A stretch of DNA of 64,000 bases from Blastobasis lacticolella (GCA_905147135.1 LR990064.1:10434001-10498000), one strand, 5' to 3'; numbered from the stretch's first letter, positions 41,232-54,128 are shown. Made by a program: numbers and translations. Notes: generated from the sequence alone by a model not told the origin.

Positions 41232-42587
41232 TCACCGTTTGAGTGGCGGGGAGGCGATTGCGGGGTGAGGTAACTCCGCTGGGGGGGCGGGCTGCGTCGC
41301 GCGGTGTGCGTCCGCTAGTGGCGGCGCCACCGGCGCAGCCGCTGTTGCCTTGGCTGCGCGTTTTGCTTTGTTTTTTGCTAGCCTGCAGGAAGCATAATTA
41401 GATTTTCGCGATGCGGGGTCGTTTGCCGGCGCCATGAGTGTCGCCGGTGCCGACTCCGTCACCTGCGTAGGGTGTAGCGGGCGGGATGGTGGGCCTGTGC
41501 GGGCGATGGTTCCCGCCCTGCGGTTCCGCATCTCGCGGCGTAGCACGGGGCAGGAGGAGTGGTTTGCGGGGTGTGGGCCACGGCAGTTGACGCACGTGGC
41601 CGGTTCTTCTCGTGGGCGCGGGCAGTCGGCGGCGGCGTGCGCGTCTCCACAGCGCACGCACGCTTGCGGGCGGTGGCAGCACTTGGACGAGTGCCGGAAC
41701 GCCTGGCATCTGTGGCACTGTGCGGGGCCCTTTTTCCCCCGCCAGGCTTCGATTGTGATCCCCGGCATGTTCAGTAACTCGGTTACGTTGTATATGCCGG
41801 GGATTAGGTCGGGGGTTCGCTGGAGCACGACGTGGAATATGCACCCAGGTCGGCCCTGTCGTGCCTTTATGCTGCGTGCATATTCCACTATGTACCTGCG
41901 CTTCTCCAGCGCGGCTCCTATGAGGTCCGGCGGCGTATCGGCTGGGAGTCCTCGCAGCGCCACCTTGTGGCTGCGCTCCGCTGGCAGCGAGTACGAGAAC
42001 CAGCTGATTCCCTCACTTTCCAGGGATGTCAGGTATCCCTGGATCAGCCGGTACTAGTCTGCGGATGATGGCGAAAACCGCACGCCCTGTCCATAGGGGC
42101 GCGCTTTCGGTGGGTGGCCCAGTTTGGCAGCCAGAGTGGCGAAGTGGGCCGCCCAGTTGGGGAGCCGTTCCACCACAAGTGGCGGGTAACGATCCCGTTT
42201 CGGTGGGTCGGCCGGTGCTGTGCCGCCATCGGTGGCGGGGGATCGTGGTGAGGCCGGTTGGTTGGCCGCTGCTGTGGCGTAGTTGCGCTGCGGCGGCGCC
42301 CGAGGCGCGGGTTGCGGTTGTAGTCGCGGTGCGGCGACCCCTGACGGGCCGGGAGCGCACCGCGGCTGTTGCTTGGCGGTCGTTGGGTAGCCGTGCGTAG
42401 CGGCCGGTGGCGCTGCCCCGCGCGGCGGGCGCTGGGGCACTGGTGCGGCCGCGTTTGTGCGGCTTGTGGTGGCCGCCGCGGGCGGCAGCAGGTTACTGGA
42501 GCCCGCCTGTGTCGTCGCCGGTCGTTGCAGCGCCGTCAATGTTGACGGTGGCGTCACTACGGCGAAGGCGTCGTGCCACCTTTGCAC
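41232..42587 (-). pseudogene. Gag-like ORF1 central and zinc-knuckle part (copy B)
   Basis: This part includes the PRE_C2HC-like region and the three zinc knuckles (CHRCQAFRHSSKCC, CVRCGDAH.., CVNCRGPH..). A stop interrupts it at about 42056 (SSAD-stop; CAG in A has become TAG), and another ends it at 41232 (LKR-stop; CGA in A has become TGA), removing the last 34 residues found in A. Both are C-to-T changes in CG-rich DNA. Confidence 0.8.
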
Positions 42588-43288
42588 GCTAGGCGATATC
42601 GGTGGCGACGGCGTTTGTTGGGCCGCCAGGTCAAGCGTCTTGACCGGGGCGCCCTTGAACCGCAGTGGGGGTCGCGGGAGGCGTTAACTGGCGGCGCAGT
42701 AGGCGAGTCGTTCGCACGGCTCTCTGAGCGCGTGCGACGGGCATCACCTACCTGCAAGTCCCTCGTGGTTTTGCGCAGCGGCGTTGGGGCGGCTCTCGGG
42801 CTGGTCGCCTTCCGTTTGAGGGTCGGTGGCAGCGTGAGTGGCGCGCCTGTGAGCGCGTCCAGGGCCTGGAGCGCTGACAGGTCGGCGGAACAGAGCGTCG
42901 GGGCGTCGCCTAGCTCGTACTCACGTACGCGCAGGTACGACGCCATCCAACGCTGGAGGCCGTCGCTCAGGTAGCCGGCCTGCGCGATGCGGGCCACCAT
43001 CACGAGGTCCGATTTATATCGGACTCTCGGTGATGTGGCCGCTGCGCTGGCCCTCTGTAGCGTCGCGGCTGGGGTGGAGATAACTCCCTCCAGGGAGTCT
43101 TGGTGGGCTGTCGCTGTCGCTGTCGCGCCCGGCGGTGCGGGCCTCGACGGTGTCGACGTTGCGTCGCCCCATTCGGGGCGAGCGACGTCGGTCGGCTTCG
43201 CGGGAGCCGGGGTCGGGTCCGTCTTCTGGGGTGTGGCAGGCATGTCGCACTTACGCACTTCACACACTGCCACTGGTGTCAATGTCAC
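42557..43288 (-). pseudogene. Gag-like ORF1 N-terminal part (copy B)
   Basis: It starts MTLTPVAVCEVRK and runs without break through ARIAQAGYLSDGLQRWMASYL, which shows that the 600-codon frame of A is only part of the protein. A one-base deletion near 42665 (CAGTGGGGG here, CAGTACGGGG in A) shifts the frame after VNASRDP, so the next 40 residues are not real protein. Confidence 0.8.
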
Positions 43289-43479
43289 TTAACGTTCGTT
43301 CGTTGTGTCGCGCGGCATTTCTCAGCCCGAATACTGAGTATGGTGGCGCCGGATCCTTGCGGATCGGGTGCCGGAGGTTATTCCATCAGAAATAACCTCC
43401 GACAGCTGTACTGGGCTCGGGAGAAGGCGTCGGTTTATTCTCGTTGGGAGGGAGTTGTCTCGACCTCAACCAAACGGGA

Positions 43480-43810
43480 ATCCACGGTCGCGGGAGTAGT
43501 TTCCGAATTTGTGGTCGACACTGCTATATGCTTGCGCGCGCGAGACTGTCCGACCCCTGACGGGTCGGGAGCGCACTGCGGTTGTTGTTGGTCGGTCGTT
43601 GGGCGGCCGCTCCTGAACCGCAGTCGGGGGTCGCGGGAGGTAGACGGTGGCGACACAGTAGGCGAATCGTCCGCACGGCTCTCTGAGCGCGTGCGACGGG
43701 CATCGCCTACCTGCGTGTCCCTTGCTGTCTTGCGCAGCGGCGTCGGGGCGGCTCTCGGGCTAGTCGCCTTCCGCTTGAGGGTCGGCGGTAGCGTCAGTGG
43801 TAGAATGCGA
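43480..43810 (-). repeat. Extra 5' unit on the Gag-only element (copy B)
   Basis: On the minus strand this is a second, diverged copy of the ORF1 coding stretch (LPPTLKRKATSPRAAPTPLR is readable near 43760-43810) joined to a second copy of the element's 5' end. A lacks it. It could be a 5' tandem unit, a nested truncated relative or a template-switch product. Confidence 0.6.
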
Positions 43811-44275
43811 TTTTGCGGTCGACACAACTATATGCTTGCGCGCGCGAAACTGTCCATGTACAACATACGCGGCGATGCGACTAATGGAATGATAGGCTGA
43901 TTGGAATCCGTAGGAAGTTTCGTGCAGCCAGATGTAAACTGATAAAAGTTCTTAGGGATTGTAAGAAGCGATGAACGTCCTTGCATTCTAGAGATAAAGA
44001 AACGGTGTTTTGCCGAAGGTACATTTCTCTCGATTTTGCATCAAGGTTCGTTCCTAAAATGGGAGGTAACTTCTTTCGAACCTAGTTAAATTAAATGAAC
44101 GATTAATTGTACTCCGTTTGATTTCGGGTGAAATAATTAAATGAAATGGTTTATTTAAGACTTAGTAAAATTATACATGTCCATAGGTATTCGTTTATTT
44201 ACTTACTGTCTCCTATGATTGGGAAAATTGTTTTTTACATAAATTCACATAAATTCGAATAGCTTATTTCTGTGG

Positions 44276-45305
44276 TCCCATTGATACGCTCGCTAGTGTT
44301 CGTTACCACAGATTAATCTAAATGGGCCAGTTAGGAGAAATGCAAAACTATGATAGATATCGTAATTTGTTCTTAGAAATCCCGAGGCCACATTAAAAAT
44401 ACTAAGAAATCACCTGAGTTCCGTCTTTGTTTAATTCGTTTACTTGACATTGGGATTTGTATTTAATTTGACATTTTACCCAATTGTCTGAATGTATTTG
44501 TGGACTAATTTTATGGGACTATTTTGGAACTACTTAGTTTGCATGATCAGCAAAGTCAATAGTGAGATAAGAAAGAACTTAGCCGATTCCTAAGTTCAGT
44601 GAAAACGGCAATAAGTGCATTAATTTTGTTATAATAACTCTCATAACCAATCGTAACCAGAAGTAAGTTAAAAAAATGTAATTAGATGTCGGAGATTTCC
44701 GACATCGGGAATACCGAAATTTTTCCCCAACTGAACAGATTTTAACGGAACAGAACAGATGCTCAGAACGGGAGGCATAGGAACTTTGGCGATTTTTATC
44801 GCCTACCGCATTGTCAGGGCGCCATCTAGCGAGTGGTTAGGAATGCTTTAGATGCCTATTGGAAAACTGCTGATTGGATCATTGAGGAGAAATTACATAC
44901 CCATGGCTTTGAAAATTAAAAAGTAAGATACACTTTCCATATTTGTTTACGTAGATATCTGATGGATACATATTTCAAGAGAGGCGGCGTACCCCGTTCG
45001 AATTGGAGCCGTTCGATTAGGGAAGTACTTCCACCTTACAGAGCGAAGCAGCCAAACAATACTATTAATAGTATTGTGTTACTGCCGGTGAGTAAGTTTA
45101 CCAATGTTCCATGGGGTGGGGAGTTGAAGAACCGTAACTTGAGAAGTGGAGGGGATAGGGAGGGGATAAGCAGCGGTGACCACTTTCCATCAGGTGGTCC
45201 GATTAATGTTTAAATACCGCATGGAAAAAAATACTTACAAAATCATCTAAAAGCATTTTAAAATAATTTTAATCCACTCTTTGCCTAAAAAATAAGTATT
45301 AGGTT
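44276..45305. other. Non-coding with a degraded repeat (copy B)
   Basis: Counterpart of 12629-13660, including the repeat remnant 44962-45213 and the GTCGGAGATTTCCGAC dyad near 44688. Confidence 0.45.
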
Positions 45306-45776
45306 CCTGATAAGTAAAGGCAGTGGTCTAGTGGTAGTGACCGATAACCAGGCCTAATAATGTTCACAGAGACTGGAGACCCCGTGACTGGTTGAACAGT
45401 TTGGGAGCCAATTGGCACCTAATGACAGTATTTTTTTAATTGAATGAAATCTACATTTAACATGTACCACTTTACACGCTTAAACCGGGAGGCTTTTCTG
45501 AGTGTTGCACATTCCTCAGAAAAAACAGAATAACTACTTATCTACAATATTACGTTAATCGCAATAAAACCTACATACTTTTTTAATTTTTTTATTAGGT
45601 CTTAACTAGATGTTACACAAGATAGAAGAAAACAGTGTACATCCTTCTCGAAGTAGACACAGCATGCATATATATCACTACTTATGAGGTACCTAACACA
45701 TAAATTTCACTACATTATATAATAACAAAAAACAAAATAAATTTAGAATTTTGAGATTAAACACTTTCATATACGA

Positions 45777-46541
45777 TCACGAGTTCAATGCTTTCTTTAT
45801 AAAGCCAATTGATGTGCCAAAGATATCAAACAGTGGTATTAACCTATTATTATTTGCACACATTCTGGATAAAGAAGAGTGCTGCCCATAGTTAGTTCTA
45901 CTGTAAGGAGGGCTGAAGGTAAGCCTATTGTGCAGTCTGCTGGATAAACGTGGGACGGAAATGTTAATTCTTTGCAGTAACTCTGGACAATCTATCAATC
46001 CATGCAAAATCTTGTACAAAAATATCATGTCAGTTGTGTCACGTCTTTTGTGGAGGGGGGTCACTTTGTAGTACGCAAGTCTAGACTCGTAGTTTGGGTG
46101 TGTGTGACAGATTTTGTCCATATATGAGACGTGGTATAGAAAACGCTGTTGTAGTCTCTCTAATCTGTTAATGTGCGTTTCGTACGTAGGACTCCAGACT
46201 GGACTACAGTTTTCTAAAATACTGCGGACAAAGCAGTTGAAAAGCAGTATCGATATATCGGATTCGCGGAAAAGTTTAGTTTGACGAACCAAAAAGCCAG
46301 ATAGCTGAGCTCCTCGGCGAGCAATACCATTGATGTGTTCCCGGAAGTCAAGTTTTTTATCTACTGTCACGCCCAAATCCCGAATTTTTGTGACCTCGGT
46401 TAGTGGCTCACCATTAATGTAGTATGTAGCGTCAGTAGGTTCTCGTTTTCGACTGTACTTAATATGAGCACAATTGGCAGGGTTAAGTAGCATTCGGTTC
46501 TGAACACACCAACGATGTATAGTATTGACGTCGAAGTTCAA
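45777..46541 (-). pseudogene. LINE-3 copy B: RT thumb and C-terminal domain
   Basis: 254 codons, almost the same as A (LTEVTKIRD here, LTEFTKIRD in A). Ends in the NYGQHSS block. Confidence 0.83.
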
Positions 46542-47210
46542 TGTCGTCTGTTGTTCTAATAACTCTATAAATCTTTAAGTCGTCAGCATATAACTTGTAG
46601 CTGGATGTAATGGTATCGCAAAGGTCATTAATAAATAGTACAAAGAAAAGTGGTCCCAGATGTGACCCCTGTGGGACACCGGAGGGTACTGGCCTAGCTT
46701 TTGACTTAAATCCGCGGATTCTAATAATCTGGCTACGATTGTTAAGGTAAGATTCACACCACCGCAATAAAGAGCCACATATTCCCGCATGTTGAAGCTT
46801 TTGGACCAGTAAACTATGATCAACCACATCGAATGCCTTGCTGAAGTCTGTGTATATAGCATGCACTTCTGATCCTTCCTCGATCGACAGAAAAACATCG
46901 GTGGTGTAGCTGAGTAAGTTAGATATCGTGGACTTGCCAGGAAGAAAACCATGCTGATGCTTATTAAAAAGTGGTTTAAGATAATGATGCAGAACTTTTT
47001 GAATAAGAGACTCGAATACCTTACCCATAGCTGGCAATATAGAGATGGGCCTGTAGTTAGTTATGTCGCTGTGGTCGCCTTTTTTGTGAATTGGAGTAAT
47101 ATGTGCCAGTTTCCACTTAGCAGGAAATACCCCGCAAGCCAGCGAATTGTTAAATATAATTGTAAGTGGAACTTTCAGAATGTCAGTCTCACTTATTATT
47201 GTGTAGGTAC
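46483..47210 (-). pseudogene. LINE-3 copy B: RT fingers and palm
   Basis: Carries the same motifs as A with both YADD aspartates. It lost its upstream coding part at the SINE border and its frame after DDIEL. It differs from A at a few residues only (PAMGK versus PALGK; DVFLS versus DVLLS). Confidence 0.83.
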
Positions 47211-47579
47211 GAGGGGCCTCGGGGGCCGAGCGGTTAGGGTATCCGACTCGTGAGCGAGAGGTACTGGGTTCGAACCCCGCTGCGGCCATGTACCAATGAC
47301 TCTTTTATGAGTTATGTACATTAGTTGAATACTAACCGATGCTCTTACAGTGAGAGGATACACCGTGATGAAAGCTTCATATTCAGGCGACTGAATGTGT
47401 AACCATGACCCAATCTGGTCAGGCTCCCCTTATTGCAGGATTACGGAGGTCAGATGGCAGTTGCTCCACTGTAAATACCTGATCTGCCAAATCCTGGATC
47501 ATGGTCAAGGCGGACCCCGGGCCTTCGTGCGCGAGAGAACAACCGGGACATTAGCGCCTAAATGATTATAACATTTTTA
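47211..47579 (+). mobile_element. tRNA-headed SINE, copy S1 (copy B)
   Basis: 369 bp, TSD at 47193-47210 and 47580-47597. A and B boxes are intact as in A. Confidence 0.85.
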
Positions 47580-48099
47580 TTATTATTGTTTAGGTACCCA
47601 TTAGCGATTGTGAATGATTTCAATAATTGAATACTTTTACGAATCTCGATAATCTAGTAAAACATTAGTATTCTTTATACCGTAGTTTTAACAACTCTCT
47701 CAAAAATGTTGCTTGATGCACAAGCGTAGAGTCCATTTACGAGATATAAATGGTTTTAATATAGTAGTACATGATTTGTTGGGCAAAAATTTTTAAGCAC
47801 GCGCATATTATTTCTTTCGATGATGTTATTAATGCAAATTAAATTTTATTATATTGATGACTTAAATTCGTAAGGCCGAACATGATGACAACATTTTATT
47901 ACAAGAATAATAAAATTTAAATTGGGAGACAACGAAACTAAAATTCCCGTTGTCCCCCATTCGGGGGATAGCATTCGGGGGACAACGGGATAAAATTATC
48001 TAACAAGAAGTATTTAAAAATATTTTGCTTTAAAAAAAATTGGCTGCTTACACCATTTCTGCAAAGAATAATGTATATTTTAAAATGTTGTACAAGCAT

Positions 48100-48370
48100 A
48101 CAGATGCGGAGTTTGAAATTCGCTGCGCATTGCTTCTTGGGTTGACCACGCGGCCTCTTTCCTGATACCGGCAGGTTCAGGCACTTATTCCCCACGTACC
48201 CCTGGGGCTTACGCAATACATGACCATATCAGCGCAGACGTGCTTCTTCGACGTTATCCACGATATCCCTCACACCACGGCTGCTACGGATGTAGGTACT
48301 TGTTACATACTCGGTCTAGTAACGTAACTCCGCACATCCTCCTCAGCATTTTCATTTTGTTGCCGTGGAG
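48100..48370 (-). pseudogene. Endonuclease-RT C-terminal scrap (copy B), truncated
   Basis: Same remnant as 16440-16770 (MRKPQGYVGNKC, SGKRPRGQPKKQC), but its upstream edge is cut at 48370 by the 248-bp deletion. Confidence 0.6.
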
Positions 48371-48598
48371 TGACCCTGCTACGAGGGGAACCTGACCAAA
48401 TTGGATCATGGTTACAAATTCAGTTGCCTGAATTTGCAGGTTTTATCACGATGTTTTCCCTCACCGTAAGAGCATCGGTTAGAATTCAACTAATGTACAT
48501 AACTCAGAAAAGAGTCATTAGTACATGGCCGTAGCGGGATTCAAACCCGGTACCTCTCGCTTGCGAGTCGAATACTCAGCCTCCCGGCCACCGACGCT
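48371..48598 (-). mobile_element. tRNA-headed SINE, copy S2 (copy B), 3' part deleted
   Basis: Head and part of the body remain. The last 129 bp and the downstream TSD were removed with flanking DNA. The join reads GTGGAG/TGACCC with at most a one-base overlap between the deletion ends, as expected for end joining. Confidence 0.8.
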
Positions 48599-48611
48599 GT
48601 TATTGTAGGTA

Positions 48612-49047
48612 ATATTTGTAAAATACTGTTTGTTTCCTCAAGAAAAAAGAAAAAATTAACCCATTAGGAAAAGCCGACTCGCCAGAGCCTCGTACGTCTG
48701 TTAGCAGGGGGATCACGGACTAGTAAGGTTTACTTAGGACCCTAAGATCGTGACAGTAGGGCCCCATACTCTCCTCTCCCCTCTTTGCGATTTAAATCTA
48801 AGGTAAGGTATCTTAAGTGAAACAGTAACAAAAATTAAAAAAGAAAAATGTTTGTGTTATGAAGATTATATTAGTACTCAGTTGTACTCAACACTACTGA
48901 GTACTAATATAATATAAAAATAATAATAATATGTTATATTTCACATATCATAATTTACACATTTTATTTTTAGACTAAGGGATAAACTATTATTTGTTCC
49001 ATTAAAATAAAGTGACGGTTTACTGTCCCGTAATATATATTTTATGA
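48612..49047. other. Non-coding between SINE copies (copy B)
   Basis: Counterpart of 17214-17649 with the TACTCAGT/ACTGAGTA hairpin at 48866-48908. Confidence 0.45.
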
Positions 49048-49458
49048 GCGTCGGTGCCTAACCCAGCGGTAAGGGTATCCGACTCGTGTGAGAGGTACTG
49101 GGTTCGAATCCCGCTACGGCCATGTACCAATGACTCTTTTCTGAGTTATGTACATTTGTTGAGTACTAACGTGTGGGTGATGCCTCTGGGATTGCAAACG
49201 TCCATATGCTGCGGTGACTGTTTACTTTCAGGCAGGCCGTAAGCTTGTTTGCAAACTTGGTGGTATAAAAAAAAACACCGATGCTCTTACGGCGAGGAAA
49301 AACATCGTGATGAAACCTTCAGGCGACTGAATGTAACCATGATCCAACCTGTATGTAACCATGACCCTGGTAACAGGATCACGTAGGTCAAAATGCAGTC
49401 GCTCCACTGTAATTACCTGATCTGCTAAATCCTGTATCATGGTCAAGGCGGACACCGG
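49048..49458 (+). mobile_element. tRNA-headed SINE, copy S3, with nested insertion (copy B)
   Basis: As in A. The nested repeat with A9 tail is at 49171-49275. Confidence 0.78.
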
Positions 49459-49959
49459 TTAAATCAAGTAGTCAACTTTGCGCCAATTATCAATCGTAGC
49501 TCATTACTTTTAATAAAGGTACTATTCAGTTACTCACCGAAGGACGGTGACCCTGCAAAGAATATATTTCTGTTCATCTGGGCTTTCATCCCATAACAGT
49601 CCACTACAGGACTTAAGGCCTCACCCATGAGGGAAGGTTCATTTAGTTATTTATTTATTTTACAGTTTATTGTACACAAATGTTTATTTTACAGTTTATG
49701 AACAAATGACACAGTTCAGGGAGATATTAAGGAGCAGAAGAGTTATAGAGGATATAATAAAGAGTGGTTAGGATGTGGGCATTCCTACGTAGTCGAAATG
49801 GGAGCCGCTTGAGTTGGGATCGATATCAACATAATAATATTTATTAATTAAATTTTTTTAACAAACTTATTTGTATTGTATTTGTATCTTGAAACTTGGT
49901 CGTACTTGCGTAAGCCAAAAATAAAGCGTTGTGCAAGATTTGAAGTCGCTTTAGCTCAT

Positions 49960-52395
49960 TTAAAACTTCCTCAATGGCATCCAGATAGCAACAGTAGGTA
50001 TGAATAGTCCAAAAGAGGACGAAGAAGAGTTTGGATAAGTGAGATTTTAGTTTTCAATGGCAGCAAACTTTGGAGATGATTGATAGAGTGAAACGAAAAC
50101 TGTATCTTCTTACTGACCTTATTGACCTGAGGCACCCAGGACAAATTGGGCTGGAAAATCAAACCTAGATTTTTTGCTCAATGGAATGTAAATTCCATAG
50201 TGACAAATTTGGGGTAACCGTGTCAGACCCAAGCTGTCGACACATACATATACGGCCTACCTACATGAATAACCTGGCACTTCTTCGGGTTTACAAACAG
50301 ACTATAAGACTTGGCCCAATAACAAATACGCTTCAAGTCATCCTTAGTACAATTAAAAGCATCCTCGATGTCAGTGATTTTACAATGGCGGGTAAACCTG
50401 CAAGTCGTCAGCATAGAGATGGTACTAGCAGAGGATGAATAAGGTAACCGTATTGATAAAAATCTAGAAAAGGAGAGGGGGCAGAACTCCACCCTGCCGT
50501 TCACCTGCAACTATACCACACCATTCCGAGAAAACCTCGTCAGAGCGAACCCGCTACAAGCGACCACGCAGGTATGAGTCAAACCGCGTTTCACGATAGG
50601 AGAGGCATTAAGAGAGCCAAGAATAGCAAGAAGATCATAAATATCTACAGAATTAAAAGCGCTCAAAAAATTGAGCAAATTCATAATCGTTAAACACTTA
50701 TCCTCCATCACAAGAGGGATGTCATCAGTGACGTTTAGTGGTGCTGTGACGGTACCTGGTCAAAAATCACATTGGAAAGTGGAAAGTAGACAGTTTCGAG
50801 ACTGGTACTTAATGAGCTGACTATGGATGATGTGTTCAAGGACCTTGGAGAGGAATGGTAAGCCGATGGGAAAGTACTCGTTGGCAGTGAATGGTTGAAA
50901 ATGTGACAGAGAATTGGTAAGAGTTCAGGGAGTAGGAGGGATATAATACGAGGACAGATGTTATCGATGCCTACTTCAGTAGAAGTAATAGAAAGTATAT
51001 GCTTCTTGACATCCTCCTCCGTGACAGATTTAAAGGAAAATTACGTACTCAGAGGGGGTGGCTACAAGCCTTTATATTTGGATCCAAGGTAACAGGTGGC
51101 TATTTAGTGGTGTAATTGAGTTGATTTAGATCAACAGAACTACCAAGAGATATTGGGGACTTACCAATACCTAGAGATCTATGGTACGCCTAGGCTTTTG
51201 CTGAGGCTGATTCATTGACCGACTTATGAATATGGCGTCTTTTTGCATTCCTATACCGACGACTGCAATAATTTCGGAGATACTTATAGCGTTCATGGTT
51301 TTGCTCGGCTGGATATTTCCTAAAGCGCCGCTTTGCATAGTCACGCTTCGCTATCAAAGATTTAATTTCTTCCATACTTCCATTCTTACATACGGTGCGG
51401 GCGGTCGTCGTAATTTTATCCTTTTCAGAGGTGCGAAGTTATCATATAGCCGCGAAAGTTAAATCTTCAACCTTTTGAGTCAATGAGATCAGCACTAAGA
51501 ACAGGAGTCCAATTAATACTCGCTGCGTCACTTTTCAACACCTCCAAGAGTATACGTCCAAAGCTACGGCAGAAGGTATATCTTGGTTTACGTTAAGGGG
51601 TTCTGTATTAAAAGAGAGGAATATTAAACCATAATATGAGAAGGAGGCGGATAATTGGCCATGAACAGCAACTTTATCGAGAGAAGAAGTAATCATTAGA
51701 TCAAGAAGAGAAGGGGTGCAATTTGGACAATGATGCGTTGCAGAAAGTGGGATATGCAGAATGACCGAGGACAAGAGAGTCTGTAACTTGTTGGAGAGCA
51801 CGTATGTATTAAAGTCCCCTAAAATGAGAACATCATCATGATTGGGATAGGGATTGCAAAGCAAGCTGTCAAGAGAATTGAAATATTCTTTATGTCAAGA
51901 GGGACTATAAAACACGGTACGCAGCATTATTTTATGACGTACCGTTAATTCAATAAAGAGATATTCAGCAAAGCACGAGTACAGGTTTGGTAATGCACTG
52001 ACAACAGTGTATAAAATATCTTCACAAAGATAGATAGCGACACCACTACCTCCCGTGCCTGTCCGGTCATTGCGAATGAGTGCAAAGCCAGAGAGTACGA
52101 ATTGAGAAGAGGGGAGAGAAGGTTTTAAGAAATATTTCGAAATAAGCACCGCATCAACAGGACTGTTGCTAAAGGATGTCAGTAAATCGGTGTAGTGGCC
52201 AGGAATGCTGTGGGAATTTATATGCACAACATTAAAGTTGTTTGGGAATCTGGAAAGTGAATCCTTCAATTGATCACGCACACAAGGACATGTGGCACCC
52301 TCAACGTCATTATCAGAGTCAGCACTGAGAAAACTCTCAGCAGAAGAAGAGTAGGAGAAAAACTATCATCAATTTCCTGACGGCTAATCATACAA
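49960..52395 (-). mobile_element. LINE-4, degraded, copy B
   Basis: Endonuclease in two pieces (51895-52281 and 51535-51864), split by TGA where A reads TGG (SPSWHK). LGDFN is kept here. The RT YADD motif is preserved (minus strand of 50404-50415), whereas A has lost it by a 7-bp deletion. Thumb at 49971-50162; linker at 51190-51375. Confidence 0.75.
51535..52281 (-). pseudogene. LINE-4 copy B: endonuclease with internal stop
   Basis: Upstream piece VVHINSHSIPGHYTDLL to TVFYSPS, then stop, then MLCNPYPNHDDVLILGDFN onward. Together with A's LEDFN, each copy is disabled at a different place. Confidence 0.75.
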
Positions 52396-52417
52396 TAAGC
52401 GAGCGGCCACACAGAAA

Positions 52418-52739
52418 AGACGCAGACACGTCGCGGACAGGGCACAGACGGGACGCGAACGCGACTTAAAACATACAGAAAAGACAGGGCACGGACGCGG
52501 CGCCGTCGCGAACCAGTCAAAAGCGTAGGCAAGACAAGGACAGCAAGCGCTGCTTGCGAGGCTAGGCTCCCCGCGCCCTGCCCGCACTCTCTGTCTCCCC
52601 GTCCTTTCTGTATGTTTAAAGTCGTGACTGCGACGCGTCCGCGCCCTGTCTTTGCTGTATGTTTTGCGTCGCGACGTTTCTATACATTTTATATGAAAGT
52701 AAATTGAAAGGGCGCCGCGTCTGCGACGTGTCTGCGTCT
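52418..52739. mobile_element. GC-rich TIR element (MITE-like), copy B
   Basis: 322 bp, same ends as 21013-21334. Confidence 0.65.
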
Positions 52740-53093
52740 AACCTGCGTTAACCATTACTGTAACTAAGTATACTCAACTAAATACTACGACATTGAAACG
52801 TACCTTTTCAAATTGCAATATTTATAATTTTAAGTTGTGTTTGAATTCTTATGACTAGGATAAATTGTACTACTCCAAACATTGCCCTAGCCAATCTATT
52901 GACAGTGTACTTTACGTAATTATGTATTATTTTGACATTAACTTTCCGCTAAGGAAGCATTCCGTGCGTAATTTTGTAAATGACTGGGTCAACGATGATT
53001 ACGGACATCAGTCCGTAACTCGCGATCAAACATACGTCGACTAAAATCTGAGTTGTTAAACAACCCTACAACCCTACTGCCTCACTTGCTGGA

Positions 53094-53742
53094 ATTGGAA
53101 AAAATCACGTAGACATATTAAGAAATGCGCGAAAGCAATATGTAAACAACAAAATTGAAAAATCTGATGGTAATGTATGTCGCAACGTGTGGCGCGCCAT
53201 AGCGTCGGAGACATGCAAGTCGCGCAGCAGGGATAGCGCACTGGACGTGCTGGTGAGCCGGTCGGCGGGCGACTGCCGCGCCGCGCGTGCAGTTGCCGCC
53301 GCCGAGCGACTCAACCAGTACTATATACAGGTAAACAATGGCAGTATAATACGACCGTGCGTAGAAGACGCTATGCATAATCTATCCCTTTACCTTCATG
53401 ATACTAATCAGGCCACTTTTCAATTCGATTCTTTTTCGCTGGAACAGATGTTAACTGCCTTAAAGGGTATAAAACGTAAACATTCCCAAGATATCATTGA
53501 CATGTCCACCTTTGTTATTGACTATCTTCCCCCTGTGGTAATATCACTTCTACTACAGTTATTTAGCAAATGCGTATCATTAGGTGAATATCCTGACGCA
53601 CTCAAAATGGTCAAAGTGCAGTCTATATATAGAGGCAAAGGTGAAATGCATCTGCCCAAACATTTTAGATCAATATCGCAAATCCCTGTCATGTCTAAAG
53701 TATTCGAACAATTATTAAGCATAACAATAATCTTTATAATAA
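53094..53742 (+). pseudogene. LINE-5 copy B, 5' segment: linker and RT fingers
   Basis: Open from 53187 to the LINE-6 border, since B keeps the 7 bases missing in A (LYLHDTNQATFQFDSF reads through). Same motifs: LEQMLTALKGIKRK, MSTFVIDYLP, MSKVFEQLL. Confidence 0.78.
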
Positions 53743-54019
53743 TCTTTATTCAATAAAAAACTGATTACATAATTTCCAAGTAGATACTGAAGCCTGTGGT
53801 AGTTAAAACTGTGTTACAGGCCTCAGTTCTTCCCAAATTCTGTAGTTGAATTTTTGTAGGTACATAGTACTCAACCGTTGGTAAACTTATAATACAGATT
53901 TAATGACATATAAGTATAAATACAGTAAACATACTATAGAGGTATTCTAAAGTTAAAAGAGGTACATTACATTTAATATGCATTTATGTGTGATGTATGT
54001 GTGTGTGTGTTGTGTGTGT

Positions 54020-54050
<31 letters not shown>

Positions 54051-54128
54051 GTGCGTGTGCGCGCGCGTGTTTGTGTGGTGTGTGTGTGTGTGTGTGTGTG
54101 TACATGTTTTTAAATGATTAATTATTTA

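Larger units (their letters stand above)
41033..43857 (-). mobile_element. Gag-only Jockey-type element, copy B
   Basis: It has the same 9-bp TSD GTACAACAT (41024-41032, 43858-43866). It is about 300 bp longer than A. The extra lies at the 5' end: 43480-43800 holds a diverged second copy of sequence from 42650-42850 (CTCTGAGCGCGTGCGACGGG occurs in both) and a second copy of the terminal block GGTCGACAC..CTATATGCTTGCGCGCGCGA. The 3' UTR is as short as in A, and there is no ORF2. Confidence 0.8.
40350..44275. repeat. Older direct repeat, unit 2 (copy B), interrupted
   Basis: Flank segments 40350-41032 and 43858-44275 match unit 1. The Gag-only element 41033-43857 separates them. Confidence 0.83.
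45577..47210 (-). mobile_element. LINE-3 3' part, copy B
   Basis: Same layout as in A, bounded by SINE S1 at 47211. RT palm is 46483-47210 (YTDFSKAFDVVD, SGVPQGSHLGPLFF, YADDLKIY), thumb and C-terminus 45777-46541. The single frame slip near DDIEL is shared with A, so it predates the duplication. LRWCESYL here is LWWCESYL in A. Confidence 0.8.
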
